Assembly: GCA_020831935.1 (NCBI GenBank)
Contig: JAFIFR010000010.1
Span: 1 to 33,617 of the forward strand
DNA: 33,617 nt
Direction of reading: 5' to 3'
Origin: Alkalimonas sp.
GTDB lineage: Bacteria > Pseudomonadota > Gammaproteobacteria > Enterobacterales > Alteromonadaceae
Shown: positions 1 through 7,873 of the stretch, piece by piece
Layout: the number at the start of each line of letters is the position of its first letter
Numbering within the stretch: the stretch's first letter is position 1
Made by a program: the position numbers and the translations under genes
Notes under the pieces: generated by a model
What the model was told of the DNA's origin: nothing
Databases searched by the model: none
The model's input: the letters and a program-made list of their open reading frames with translations, nothing else

Positions 1-12
1 GGAGATAAACCG

Positions 13-2574
13 ATGATAAAAAAGTTACTGACACTCAGTCTGGCGGGGTTAAGCTGGCTGGCACTGGCCGGACCATTTCAGAGTCAGCAGCAGCTGGCTG
101 ATTTTACCGGGCAGAGTCAATGGTTCTTCGCCGTTGAGTCCAACCTGCTGCCTGAGCCTGGCCGCTTTAGCGCACGAATCGAGGTGCATAATGGCTCAAA
201 TCATGCCTTGCCAGCTGGCGAAAGTGACTGGGCCTGGTATTTTCATTCCATTCGAAAAATTGACACAACTCTGAGCCAAGGCTTGCAACTTGAGCACGTT
301 CAGGGCGACTTACACCGTATCCGCCCTACGCCGGAGTTCGCTGGGCTAGCCGCAGGTGACAACATTGCACTGCGCTTTACCTCCGCCCCCTGGATCATCA
401 GTTACTCCGATTGGATGCCGCGCGCTTTTATGGTATCCGGCAGCCTGACGCCGTCCATTTTTGCCAACACCGACAGCGAAACCTTTCATGATTTTGTGCG
501 CCCAATGACAGAGCCTGAGCAGCTGCTGCGCAACTTTGGCGATGGCGACCAGTTTCAGACCATGACCCCAGAGCGTCGCTTTGCCAACAACAGCAATAAC
601 CCAAGCAGCACGCCGCTCAACGCGAGTCAGCTACAGCAGCGCATTATTCCCCAGCCGGTACAACTGCAGCATCGCCGCGGCCACACCCGCTTTGGACCAC
701 ACTGGCGGCTGCAAGCCCGAGGCGCTTTGGCGCAGGAAGCCGACTATTTAACGGAGCAGCTGAGCCAGTACTTTGGACAACCGCTATCCAGCGCCCCCAA
801 TAGCCCGCAGATAGAATTGCAGCTGGACAGCAGCCTGCCTAACTTACAACCTGAAGGCTACCAGCTGAGCATAGAACGGCAACGGATCCGCATCACCGGG
901 TACGATGAGGCTGGTGTCTTTTACGGCATTCAAAGCTTGCTAGCACTGTTACCAGTGCAAAGCGCCGCCGAAGTGACGCTGCCGCAGCTCAGCATGCTAG
1001 ATTACCCGCGTTTTTCCTGGCGCGGCATGCACTACGATATGGCCCGTAATTTCCATGGCCTGGAAGTGACCTTGCGCTTAATTGAACAAATGGGACGCTA
1101 CAAGTTAAACAAGCTGCATCTGCACCTGACTGAAGATGAGGGATGGCGGCTGGAAATTCCGGGCTTGCCCGAGCTGACCGAGATCGGGGCCAACCGCTGC
1201 TTCGATTTGACCGAGCAGCAGTGCTTACTGACCCAGCTGGGCACCGGGCCATTCAGCGATGGCACTGGCAATGGTTACTACAGCCGGGAGGATTTTATTC
1301 AGATCCTGCGCCATGCCAAGAAACACCACATTGAAGTGATTCCGGAAATCGATATGCCAGGCCACGCCAGAGCCGCCATTAAAGCAATGGAAGCACGCTA
1401 TCAACGCTTGCAGGCGGCTGGGCAACCCGAAGAAGCCCGGCGCTTTCTGCTATCGGAAGCCGATGATCGCTCCGAATACCTGACGGTACAAAACTACAAC
1501 GACAACTCCATCAATGTCTGCCTGGACTCCAGCTATGCCTTTATTGATAAGGTAATGTACGAGCTGCAACAGATGTACCTCGAGGCCGGTTTGCGCCTGC
1601 GGGTCTTTCATATGGGCGGCGATGAAGTCGGCGCCGGCTCCTGGCAAGGGGCGCCCGCTTGTCAGCAACTGATGGCAGAGCCACTGAATGGCGTGGCCGG
1701 TGTGGGCGACTTAAAACCTTACTTTATTAATCGGGTGGCACAACTCGCCAATCAGCGAGGCCTGGCAATGGCCGCCTGGGAAGATGGCCTGATGGCCGAC
1801 AGCACCCGACCATTTCGCCGTGAGCAGTTTGACAACAGCGAGGTCATCGTCAATGCCTGGGACAATATCTGGGAATGGGGCTATGGTGACAGAGCTTACC
1901 GCTTCGCCAACGAAGGCTATCAGGTGGTGCAATCAGCTGGCACCAATCTGTACTTTGATCACCCTCAAGATGTGCACCCGGAAGAGCGGGGCTATTATTG
2001 GGCGGCTCGCTACACCGACACCGAAAAAGTGTTCTTTTACCGCCCCGATCACCTTTACAGCAATGCCGAGTATACCCGGGATGGCACACCCATCACCAAC
2101 TTAGAAGCCTTGCTCGGGCGTGCTTTGCCTGAACTGGAAAAGCCGGACAATATGCTGGGGATCCAAGGGCAGGTATGGACCGAAACGATACGAACAGCCG
2201 AGCAGTTAGAGCGAATGATCTACCCGCGTCTGATTGCGCTGGCCGAGCGCGCCTGGCACCGGGCCGAGTGGGAGCCGAACAAAGACAGCACCGCAGCTCG
2301 TCTGAGTTGGCAACAGTTTCTGCAACGACTTACCACCGTTGAGTTTCCTCGCCTCGCGCAAGCGGGTGCCGGCCACTATGTCCCCCCACCGGGCGCCATC
2401 CGAGAGCAGGGTACCATCAGAGCCAATCATGCCTGGCCTGCAATGCGCATTGAATACAGCCTGGATCAGGGGCAGAGTTGGCAGCAGTATCAGCAGCCAT
2501 TGCAACATGATGGCGCTCTTTGGTTGCGCGGCCGCAGTCTGTCCGACCAGCGCAGTCGCATCATCAGGCTGTAG
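13..2574 (+). CDS. Beta-N-acetylhexosaminidase (chitobiase-type, GH20), exported
   Basis: Predicted to remove terminal N-acetylglucosamine from chitobiose and chito-oligosaccharides (EC 3.2.1.52) in the periplasm or outside the cell. The 853-residue length is close to the large bacterial chitobiases. Residues 1-19 are a signal peptide (two lysines, hydrophobic core, cleavage near ALA-GP). Then come a carbohydrate-binding CHB_HEX-like domain (about 25-175), the GH20b alpha/beta domain (about 205-330), the GH20 barrel (about 335-750) and a small C-terminal beta domain. The catalytic pair is visible in HMGGDEVG as D537-E538. A Shine-Dalgarno GGAG lies 8 bases before the ATG, which supports this start. 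A strong terminator follows at 2590-2612. The gene converges with the sapC/cupin/TonB receptor operon, and the shared theme is amino-sugar polymer use. The promoter lies outside the window, so its operator cannot be checked. Family assignment is secure; the natural substrate is inferred. Confidence 0.95.
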   Translation: MIKKLLTLSLAGLSWLALAGPFQSQQQLADFTGQSQWFFAVESNLLPEPGRFSARIEVHNGSNHALPAGESDWAWYFHSIRKIDTTLSQGLQLEHVQGDLHRIRPTPEFAGLAAGDNIALRFTSAPWIISYSDWMPRAFMVSGSLTPSIFANTDSETFHDFVRPMTEPEQLLRNFGDGDQFQTMTPERRFANNSNNPSSTPLNASQLQQRIIPQPVQLQHRRGHTRFGPHWRLQARGALAQEADYLTEQLSQYFGQPLSSAPNSPQIELQLDSSLPNLQPEGYQLSIERQRIRITGYDEAGVFYGIQSLLALLPVQSAAEVTLPQLSMLDYPRFSWRGMHYDMARNFHGLEVTLRLIEQMGRYKLNKLHLHLTEDEGWRLEIPGLPELTEIGANRCFDLTEQQCLLTQLGTGPFSDGTGNGYYSREDFIQILRHAKKHHIEVIPEIDMPGHARAAIKAMEARYQRLQAAGQPEEARRFLLSEADDRSEYLTVQNYNDNSINVCLDSSYAFIDKVMYELQQMYLEAGLRLRVFHMGGDEVGAGSWQGAPACQQLMAEPLNGVAGVGDLKPYFINRVAQLANQRGLAMAAWEDGLMADSTRPFRREQFDNSEVIVNAWDNIWEWGYGDRAYRFANEGYQVVQSAGTNLYFDHPQDVHPEERGYYWAARYTDTEKVFFYRPDHLYSNAEYTRDGTPITNLEALLGRALPELEKPDNMLGIQGQVWTETIRTAEQLERMIYPRLIALAERAWHRAEWEPNKDSTAARLSWQQFLQRLTTVEFPRLAQAGAGHYVPPPGAIREQGTIRANHAWPAMRIEYSLDQGQSWQQYQQPLQHDGALWLRGRSLSDQRSRIIRL

Positions 2575-2589
2575 CTTTTTCACGCGAGG

Positions 2590-2612
2590 GCCCCGCAGCT
2601 GCGGGGCTTTTT
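2590..2612 (+). terminator. Rho-independent terminator of the GH20 gene
   Basis: A perfect 18-bp palindrome, GCCCCGCAGCTGCGGGGC, at 2590-2607 is followed directly by five T residues. It begins 15 bases after the hexosaminidase stop codon and is oriented to end plus-strand transcription. Confidence 0.92.
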
Positions 2613-2618
2613 GAGCCC

Positions 2619-2649
2619 AAAAAAAGCCAGCAAAGCAAGCTTTGCTGGC
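2619..2649 (-). terminator. Minus-strand rho-independent terminator (of a putative small RNA)
   Basis: Two perfect 11-base arms (GCCAGCAAAGC and GCTTTGCTGGC) with a 2-base centre span 2626-2649. A run of seven A residues (2619-2625) precedes them on the plus strand, so the T tract lies 3' of the hairpin on the minus strand. sapC already has its own terminator at 2875-2901, and no minus-strand gene ends between the two. This second terminator therefore needs its own transcript, which is the main reason for proposing a small RNA here. Confidence 0.85.
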
Positions 2650-2830
2650 AAATGACCCTTGGATAAAGGATTGGCAATCAACTCAACATCCGTGTCTGCC
2701 GAGGGTGTTTATTACCAACTACCAATAACAAACACCAGGGACTTACCCTCTGATCCGGCACCATCAGAGTCCCAAGGAGCGGGTGCGGTGAGACACCCCA
2801 ACGCTGCAACTCAGGATGACAGCGCTGTCA
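2619..2830 (-). ncRNA. Putative structured small RNA under LacI/NagR-type operator
   Basis: No protein gene explains this stretch between two convergent genes. On the minus strand it has all the parts of a transcription unit: a promoter (2837-2865), an 18-bp operator over the expected start (2815-2832), about 200 nt of sequence and a strong terminator (2619-2649). The body can fold into several hairpins. GGGTG/CACCC is at 2781-2798. A two-part stem pairs 2738-2743 with 2768-2773 and 2750-2754 with 2763-2767. A 7-bp stem pairs 2704-2710 with 2730-2736. A 28-codon minus-strand reading frame (2678-2764) with a short hydrophobic run is present, but its ATG lies inside the central stem behind only a weak GGGA, so I favour RNA. 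Transcript ends are predictions, and I recognise no known RNA family. A relic of a lost gene's promoter is the alternative. Confidence 0.5.
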
Positions 2831-2832
2831 AT
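2815..2832. promoter_or_regulatory. LacI/NagR-type operator, orphan copy
   Basis: GATGACAGCGCTGTCAAT contains a perfect 14-bp palindrome, TGACAGCGCTGTCA. It matches the operator in front of the TonB receptor gene at 7591-7608 in the core half-sites. As I recall, the LacI-family NagR sites of Shewanella and Xanthomonas have the form AATGACA-N4-TGTCATT. It overlaps the predicted start of the minus-strand transcript, the usual place for repression. Confidence 0.72.
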
Positions 2833-2836
2833 GCAA

Positions 2837-2865
2837 ACTATATGCTGTTTTTTTCGGCAATGCAA
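2837..2865 (-). promoter_or_regulatory. Predicted sigma-70 promoter of the putative small RNA
   Basis: On the minus strand TTGCAT (2860-2865) and TATAGT (2837-2842) are separated by exactly 17 bases. The -10 box has one mismatch to consensus and the -35 box is weaker. The operator at 2815-2832 begins 4 bases downstream. The promoter lies immediately after the sapC terminator, so it would start transcription afresh. Confidence 0.6.
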
Positions 2866-2874
2866 GTGTTGAAT

Positions 2875-2901
2875 AAAAAAAAGGGCCTGCAGGCCCTTTT
2901 T
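2875..2901 (-). terminator. Rho-independent terminator of sapC (bidirectional in form)
   Basis: The palindrome GGGCCTGCAGGCCC (2883-2896) is flanked by eight A residues on one side and five T residues on the other. It lies 16 bases past the sapC stop codon on the minus strand and closes the TonB receptor-cupin-sapC unit. Confidence 0.88.
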
Positions 2902-2917
2902 CAATACAAAAACACTG

Positions 2918-3652
2918 TTAGCCGTTGGCAGCCTGCGCCGCAGGGGCTTCGCGCTCACTCTGCCAGCGCGTTAAACGCTGCACTTGCTGGATCGACAGCA
3001 TGTGGGCATAGATAGCCGCCAGGTAGCCTTGCTTGCGCAGCTCGACAAACTGCTCATCCGTTAGCTCATTCAGCTTTTTCTCATCGATCAGGAAAAGACC
3101 GTTGATTTCACGCTTCTGGCCATTGATCTGCACTGTCAGGGTTTTACCTTCCAGCAAGTTCAGCTCGGTCAATTTTTCAACAAAGGTGCGGGTTGCCCGG
3201 CTGGTATCAAAGAAATCGGCCAATTGCTGTTTGGCGCGTTGCAGCAGCTCAGACTCTTCACCTTGCTCCGTGTACAGCGCTTCGCCTTCGTCTTTACCCA
3301 GCCGCGGGCTGTTTTCATCGATACCAACGGTTAGCTGTTTGTCGTTCTCTGGATCCGGCGTCAGGAAAAACGGGTAATTACGAGCAGCTAGTGGCACGTA
3401 AGAAACCTGCATCTGGTCATCTTGCAAATACAGGTTTTGGCCTTGCTCCAGGCCCAACAATGCCACTGGTTGGAAGTTGCCAGAATCGTTGTTTTTAACA
3501 AACACGATTGGGAAAACCGCTGCAGTCGGACCAAACTCGTGCACCACCACTGGCAACAAATGTTCAGTAGCAATATGCGCAAAAGGTTGTTTGAAATTAA
3601 CACGCAGCCCTTGGTGCTGCTCTTTGGAAAGAGGAACTATCTTCGTAGTCAT
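2918..3652 (-). CDS. SapC family protein
   Basis: This 244-residue protein shows the SapC-family pattern: an N-terminal region near residues 10-30, a central segment around PVVVHEFGPTAAVFPIVFVKN, then LLGLEQGQNLYL and a charged C-terminal part. The family was named after a Campylobacter S-layer-associated gene, but its biochemical role is not established. I see no signal peptide or membrane segment, so it is probably cytoplasmic. In Alteromonadales and Caulobacterales such genes typically sit next to Xanthomonas-Caulobacter-type TonB receptors and cupin-like or tryptophan-halogenase-like genes, as here. It lies 103 bases downstream of the cupin-like gene on the same strand. The ATG at 3652 is preceded by a modest TATGGAT. 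A role supporting sugar uptake is inferred only from context. Confidence 0.85.
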   Translation of the reverse strand: MTTKIVPLSKEQHQGLRVNFKQPFAHIATEHLLPVVVHEFGPTAAVFPIVFVKNNDSGNFQPVALLGLEQGQNLYLQDDQMQVSYVPLAARNYPFFLTPDPENDKQLTVGIDENSPRLGKDEGEALYTEQGEESELLQRAKQQLADFFDTSRATRTFVEKLTELNLLEGKTLTVQINGQKREINGLFLIDEKKLNELTDEQFVELRKQGYLAAIYAHMLSIQQVQRLTRWQSEREAPAAQAANG

Positions 3653-3755
3653 AAAAAATCCATACGTCCTGTTGTGTACAAAAAAATCGCTTGCCTACCT
3701 TACTGCAGTTTGCGGCTTTCAGCCAGCCCAAAACAGCAAAACTTTATCCAGCGTT

Positions 3756-4793
3756 TTAGCCGGAGCCATCTTGAGTGTTTACATATTGCTGTAACTCATT
3801 AACCAACCAACGATAAATTTCTTGCTCCCTCGGGCAGCTTCCTTCAGCCAGTAGACCTCGCTTACTTTCTGGGATGTGCGTCAGCTCTGCCTCCCCGGTG
3901 CTCAAGTAATGCCGAAAAACGGCTTGCCAAGATTTCTTCTGTGCTTCGGGTAGTTGCCGCAGTTGCAGCAGGCTATGCAACAAGGCCGCAAATGGACTGC
4001 CTCTGTTGTCAGCGTTGCCAATCGAGCCATTCCACCAATAGTTGCACAACAAGCTGAGGTCCGAACAGGATTCCACCTGATGCCACCACAAAGCTGGAAT
4101 ATAGAGTGCGTCGCCTGGTTCCAACTCAGCGACCTGAGCATGGGCCAGAGCTTCAGTTGCTTTGGGGTAACGTTGCAAATCCGGTTCAGAAAAGTTCACC
4201 AGGCTGATAGGCGTACCGGTTGGCGCATAATCGAGCGGCCCAATGTACATATTACCGATCTGCTCTGGTGGGAATAAGGTAAAGTGCCGCCGGCCGGCAA
4301 CCACGCAGGCCAGATTATCCGCATCATCAAAATGCGCCGGCACCATCACCCGGTTGCCGAGCCAAATCCGTGGCCTCACCTCACTGGGCAATAATGGGTT
4401 AACATTGTCTTGCTCAAAGCCAGGCAAACACTGATGCACTAAAGCACTTTGTGCTGCTATGCGCACGGCTTGCGCTTGCCCCTGAGTTTGAATCAGTTGT
4501 GCCACAATAGCCGATACAGGATAGTGCCGTCGCTCAAAATTGAAACCATCCAGCTGTGGTTGGTAACCGATTTGCCCTTTCGTTTCAGCCGCCAGTAGCA
4601 AGGTTGTGACTTCATGGCCGTTATCAAAACCATGCAGGTACCTGCCTAGAGCACCATCCGACTGCAGCCCTTGCTGCACGGCAGGCCAGTTTGCAACCAG
4701 GCCTTTTAACACAGCAGGCTGTTGCAGCGGCCAAATTTCGTTAAAGAACACCTCTGAGGTTGGTGCCTGCCAACTGCGAATAGCTCGGGTCAT
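3756..4793 (-). CDS. Cupin-like (JmjC/cupin_8 fold) domain protein
   Basis: This 345-residue protein belongs to the cupin_8 group, related to JmjC and Fe(II)/2-oxoglutarate-dependent hydroxylases. The N-terminal RSWQAPTSEVFFNEIWPLQQPAVLKG and the central PAHFDDADNLACVVAGRRHFTLFP-type block are characteristic. The HFD triplet fits an H-x-D metal site, and a later histidine in PALWWHQV fits the third ligand. These residues suggest it could bind iron, but the substrate is unknown; proteins in this position are usually called cupin-like. A clear CAGGAG at 4799-4804, five bases before the ATG, fixes the start. The gene lies between the TonB receptor and sapC, but a terminator hairpin (4807-4838) separates it from the receptor, so its expression is probably lower. 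No export signal is visible. Confidence 0.87.
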   Translation of the reverse strand: MTRAIRSWQAPTSEVFFNEIWPLQQPAVLKGLVANWPAVQQGLQSDGALGRYLHGFDNGHEVTTLLLAAETKGQIGYQPQLDGFNFERRHYPVSAIVAQLIQTQGQAQAVRIAAQSALVHQCLPGFEQDNVNPLLPSEVRPRIWLGNRVMVPAHFDDADNLACVVAGRRHFTLFPPEQIGNMYIGPLDYAPTGTPISLVNFSEPDLQRYPKATEALAHAQVAELEPGDALYIPALWWHQVESCSDLSLLCNYWWNGSIGNADNRGSPFAALLHSLLQLRQLPEAQKKSWQAVFRHYLSTGEAELTHIPESKRGLLAEGSCPREQEIYRWLVNELQQYVNTQDGSG

Positions 4794-4806
4794 GTCAACT
4801 CCTGAT

Positions 4807-4838
4807 AAAAAAAGGGCTACACTGGATGGTAGCCCTTT
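4807..4838 (-). terminator. Terminator/attenuator hairpin between TonB receptor and cupin-like gene
   Basis: GGGCTAC (4814-4820) pairs with GTAGCCC (4829-4835), extended by A-T pairs. On the minus strand the 3' side ends in seven T residues. It lies inside the gap between the receptor stop (4860) and the cupin start (4793). It would end most receptor transcripts while letting some read into the downstream genes. Confidence 0.85.
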
Positions 4839-4859
4839 CTAATCCGTTGGGTAACCTTT

Positions 4860-7535
4860 TTAGAAAGCGACCCGGATGCCTGCCACGAAGCGACGACCAT
4901 TCTCATAAATAGAGAAAGTACGTGCTTTGTTGGTGTTGTACTCCAGCACCTGCTCATTGGTCAGGTTGATGGCTTCCAACGCCAAGCTGACATTGTCCGA
5001 CACATTGTAGGTGAAGCTGGCATCCAGTTGGCCATAGTTGTCATTCCACAGCTCAGAGCCATTGAAGTGCAAACCTTTGTACCACTCAGTGCGGTAGTTG
5101 TACATTAAACGGGCGCTGAACAGGTCAGTTTCATAGTAGGCGGTCAGGTTGTACATATGATCCGAAGTGCCTTCCACCAAGCCCGATCCTGGCATGCTTT
5201 CATCACGCGTTTCGCTGCGCTTGGCATCGGTGTACGTGTAGTTGGCAATCACACCAAAGTGCTCACCAAAAGCTTGCTGATACGTCAGCTCCAGGCCTTT
5301 GGTCGAGCCACCAGGGCCATTTTCAGGACGAGTGAAGGTCACATCAACCATCTGGTCACCCTCTTCCCAGTAGCGCTGATCGACAAAGGTACTGAAGCTG
5401 CGGTAGCTTTTAATCCGCTTGTAAAACAGCGTCGCGGCCAAGACAGATTGCGGGTTAAAGTACCACTCATAGGCCAGATCAAATTGGTCGGCTATGATTG
5501 GCTTTAAGCCGGGGTTGCTGGCCGTACCGGTGGGTTGGGCTACATTCAGCGAGCCATAGGTAATGGACGTTGAAATATCGTTCCAATTTTGCCGCGCCAT
5601 CACCCGGGCTGCACCAAAACGCAAGATGGTGTCATCGGCCAAATCATAAGCCAGGTTAAAACTAGGCAAAATTTCCTGGTAATTATTTTTTTGCTCAACC
5701 CAGGCCAGCTCAGCTGGCGTTAGCCAGTCACGGTCAATGGTCAGAAAGCCCCAGCTATCACCGGAAAACTCATAGCCGCCGGAGGTCTGACGGGTATCGA
5801 CATAACGTACCCCGACATTGCCTCGGAAGTTGTCTCCCTCGAAGTCACCCTGAATGTATAGGGCAGTAATGTCCTCTTCCACCGCCCAGTTCTCATCCAG
5901 AATCAGTGAGCGCGCATAATCGGCCGGTACGCCGTTTAACCCGACAAAGGCGATTTCTTCCATGCGGGCACGGTTGTGAGCAATTTGCTGCGTCATATTG
6001 CCACTAACAACAGCATCAATATGATGGGTGCCCTGAGTCAGGCCGCAATCGGCCATGGTTGGGCAGCTATCAAAAATATACTGCAGATAAACCGGCCAAT
6101 CCGGCGCCAGGCTCTCGTCGCTCAAGGTGTTGGGACCATGCCAGCTGTAAGCAATACGATCTTGAGTTCGCTTGGCGGCCCGGTATTTCACACCGGCATG
6201 GATGTCTGTAAAGGCACCGGCTTGCACTGGAAAGCTCAAGTCCAGTTGAGCATAATTCTCCCGATCGGTCGTGGGCTTTTCACCACCCCAGATCCAACCC
6301 GCATTGAACTGGCTGGCATCGGTCGCGTCGACGTCAGTGCTGGCCGATGGCGTCGAGCCGCGCAAATCAAAGTTGTAGCCGGTTGCCGCGCCATATTCCC
6401 ATGAGGTTTCACGCAGGGTGCCCCCTTTAGCACGGGTGCTTCCGACCTGGGCATGAACTTCAAAGTCATCGCCACTGTAGTTGATGTCCAAATCCAGCGA
6501 GCGGGTTTCGGTCGAGGCAACCCGATTGATAAAGTTAAATGCAGAAGTTCCACCATCGGCTACAGAGCCCGCCACAATGCTGTTATCGATGGTGGATAGC
6601 CCGCCCAGGCTGGCTGCGTCATTGTTGACAAAAATCAGCCAGTTTGAGTTTTGGTTGTCCGCATCCACTTTGGAGTTCAGGGCATTGAAGGTGATATCCC
6701 ACTCATGGCTTGGAGCAAATTGAAAGGATGCAAAAACCGTTTCGCGCTGACGCTTTTGTTGAAAACGCGCCACACCAATGTGGCTGGGGACTTTGAGGTC
6801 CAAATCTGGATTATCCGGCCAGCCCAACACCTCAAAGCCCTGACGGACAAAGTCACGATCCTGGCGCATGGCTGAAACCAACACACCAAAGGTTTCATCC
6901 TCGTTTTTCCAGGAATACAAGCCGGAAAGCTGAGGATCCCAATTTCCAGAGGTTTCCGTGTACTGCATTTCAACACCCAGGTTGATGGTGTTGGCATCCA
7001 GATTGAGCGGACGACGAGTGCGCAGAACAACAGTACCCCCAATGGAGCCTTCATCAATGCGCGCCATTGGCGATTTATAGACTTCTAAATCCGAAACGAG
7101 AGCAGATGGCAACATGGTGTAGTTAAAGCTACGACCTGGCGCATCCAGAATAAACCAATCTGCAGTAGCGATGGTCTGGCCATTGAGCAAGGTGCGGTTG
7201 GTGGCAGAGCTGGCACCACGAATAGTAATTTTTTCACCTTCCCCGAATTCACGACTTACACCCACCCCCGTGATCCGTGACAAGGATTCAGCCACGTTTT
7301 TATCCGGGAACTTACCGACATCTTCTGCAGTTACCACGTCGACGACGGCATTGGCAAAACGTTTCGCATTCAGGTTAGCTTCCTGCGAGGCACGAATACC
7401 ACGAACCTGAATCACTTCAACATTGTCTTCAGTGACCCCGTCATTGGCCATGGCTGGCATGCTAAGACCCAAGGCCCCAGCCATTAAGCCCATTTTTACC
7501 GCCAGGGCACACTTGTTGATTTTATTGCTGGACAT
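4860..7535 (-). CDS. TonB-dependent receptor (Xanthomonas-Caulobacter type), probable chito-oligosaccharide/GlcNAc uptake
   Basis: This is an outer-membrane active transporter powered by TonB-ExbBD. The 891 residues start with a signal peptide (core VKMGLMAGALGLSMPAMA) and a TonB-box-like EVIQVRGIRAS. The plug domain (about 55-175) carries the subfamily signature KFPDKNVAESLSRITGV and the IRGASS and LNGQ motifs. A 22-strand barrel follows, ending in the terminal phenylalanine of GIRVAF, as expected for outer-membrane assembly. The start is supported by GGGAG just before the ATG. It is the first gene of a receptor-cupin-sapC unit. An 18-bp operator (7591-7608) lies in its upstream region, next to the divergent LacI-family gene. 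The substrate is inferred from the GH20 neighbour and the operator type; the fold and family are clear. Confidence 0.93.
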   Translation of the reverse strand: MSSNKINKCALAVKMGLMAGALGLSMPAMANDGVTEDNVEVIQVRGIRASQEANLNAKRFANAVVDVVTAEDVGKFPDKNVAESLSRITGVGVSREFGEGEKITIRGASSATNRTLLNGQTIATADWFILDAPGRSFNYTMLPSALVSDLEVYKSPMARIDEGSIGGTVVLRTRRPLNLDANTINLGVEMQYTETSGNWDPQLSGLYSWKNEDETFGVLVSAMRQDRDFVRQGFEVLGWPDNPDLDLKVPSHIGVARFQQKRQRETVFASFQFAPSHEWDITFNALNSKVDADNQNSNWLIFVNNDAASLGGLSTIDNSIVAGSVADGGTSAFNFINRVASTETRSLDLDINYSGDDFEVHAQVGSTRAKGGTLRETSWEYGAATGYNFDLRGSTPSASTDVDATDASQFNAGWIWGGEKPTTDRENYAQLDLSFPVQAGAFTDIHAGVKYRAAKRTQDRIAYSWHGPNTLSDESLAPDWPVYLQYIFDSCPTMADCGLTQGTHHIDAVVSGNMTQQIAHNRARMEEIAFVGLNGVPADYARSLILDENWAVEEDITALYIQGDFEGDNFRGNVGVRYVDTRQTSGGYEFSGDSWGFLTIDRDWLTPAELAWVEQKNNYQEILPSFNLAYDLADDTILRFGAARVMARQNWNDISTSITYGSLNVAQPTGTASNPGLKPIIADQFDLAYEWYFNPQSVLAATLFYKRIKSYRSFSTFVDQRYWEEGDQMVDVTFTRPENGPGGSTKGLELTYQQAFGEHFGVIANYTYTDAKRSETRDESMPGSGLVEGTSDHMYNLTAYYETDLFSARLMYNYRTEWYKGLHFNGSELWNDNYGQLDASFTYNVSDNVSLALEAINLTNEQVLEYNTNKARTFSIYENGRRFVAGIRVAF

Positions 7536-7590
7536 AAGCTTCTCCCGTTCCTCTTATTGTCATCTGCTGTCTTTATTATTCCTGATCCTT

Positions 7591-7608
7591 AATGACAACG
7601 CTGTCATT
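7591..7608. promoter_or_regulatory. LacI/NagR-type operator of the TonB receptor operon
   Basis: AATGACAACGCTGTCATT has 7-base inverted half-sites around a 4-base centre. It begins 56 bases upstream of the receptor start codon, downstream of the predicted promoter, and so would block transcription when occupied. It matches the form I recall for NagR-type LacI regulators that respond to amino sugars. The gene divergent from it encodes a LacI-family repressor, the obvious candidate to bind here. Confidence 0.85.
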
Positions 7609-7615
7609 AAAATTA

Positions 7616-7644
7616 AACTTACACAAAAAAATTTGCGATTGCAA
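7616..7644 (-). promoter_or_regulatory. Candidate promoter of the TonB receptor gene
   Basis: On the minus strand TTGCAA (7639-7644) and TAAGTT (7616-7621) are 17 bases apart. The expected start would fall at about 7609, right at the operator. The -10 box is weak (three of six). The same geometry recurs at the putative small RNA promoter, which raises my confidence a little. Confidence 0.4.
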
Positions 7645-7848
7645 ACCAAAATCGATGAAAATTTCAACTATTTTCAAATGGCAGCGGCTAGCAGGCTGCC
7701 AGCTCGGAGTGAAAGCATGGGTAAAACCTAGGTAAACAAAGGGTTGTACCGACTTTTTCTCCGAGCCATCTGTGGTACAAGTGCGCATCCAGATGGCCAG
7801 ATTGCTTGCGATTCGGTCAAAAAAAGCGTATCACTATCCCAATGATGC

Positions 7849-7873
7849 TATAATTTTGACCAGCGCTGTCATC
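7849..7873 (+). promoter_or_regulatory. LacI-family gene promoter (-10) with degenerate operator
   Basis: A perfect TATAAT (7849-7854) is followed at once by TTGACCAGCGCTGTCATC (7856-7873). The right half-site GCTGTCAT is intact, but the left half (TGAC) is shifted by one extra base compared with the two better operators. The site covers the expected transcription start, which suggests weak autoregulation. No good -35 box is visible. The stretch 7645-7848 otherwise shows nothing recognisable. Confidence 0.5.

Noticed and set aside
2659-3015. Plus-strand open frame of 118 codons after the GH20 gene
   Set aside because: It runs through the sapC terminator and into the sapC coding region in antisense, has no ribosome site and its sequence has no protein-like pattern.
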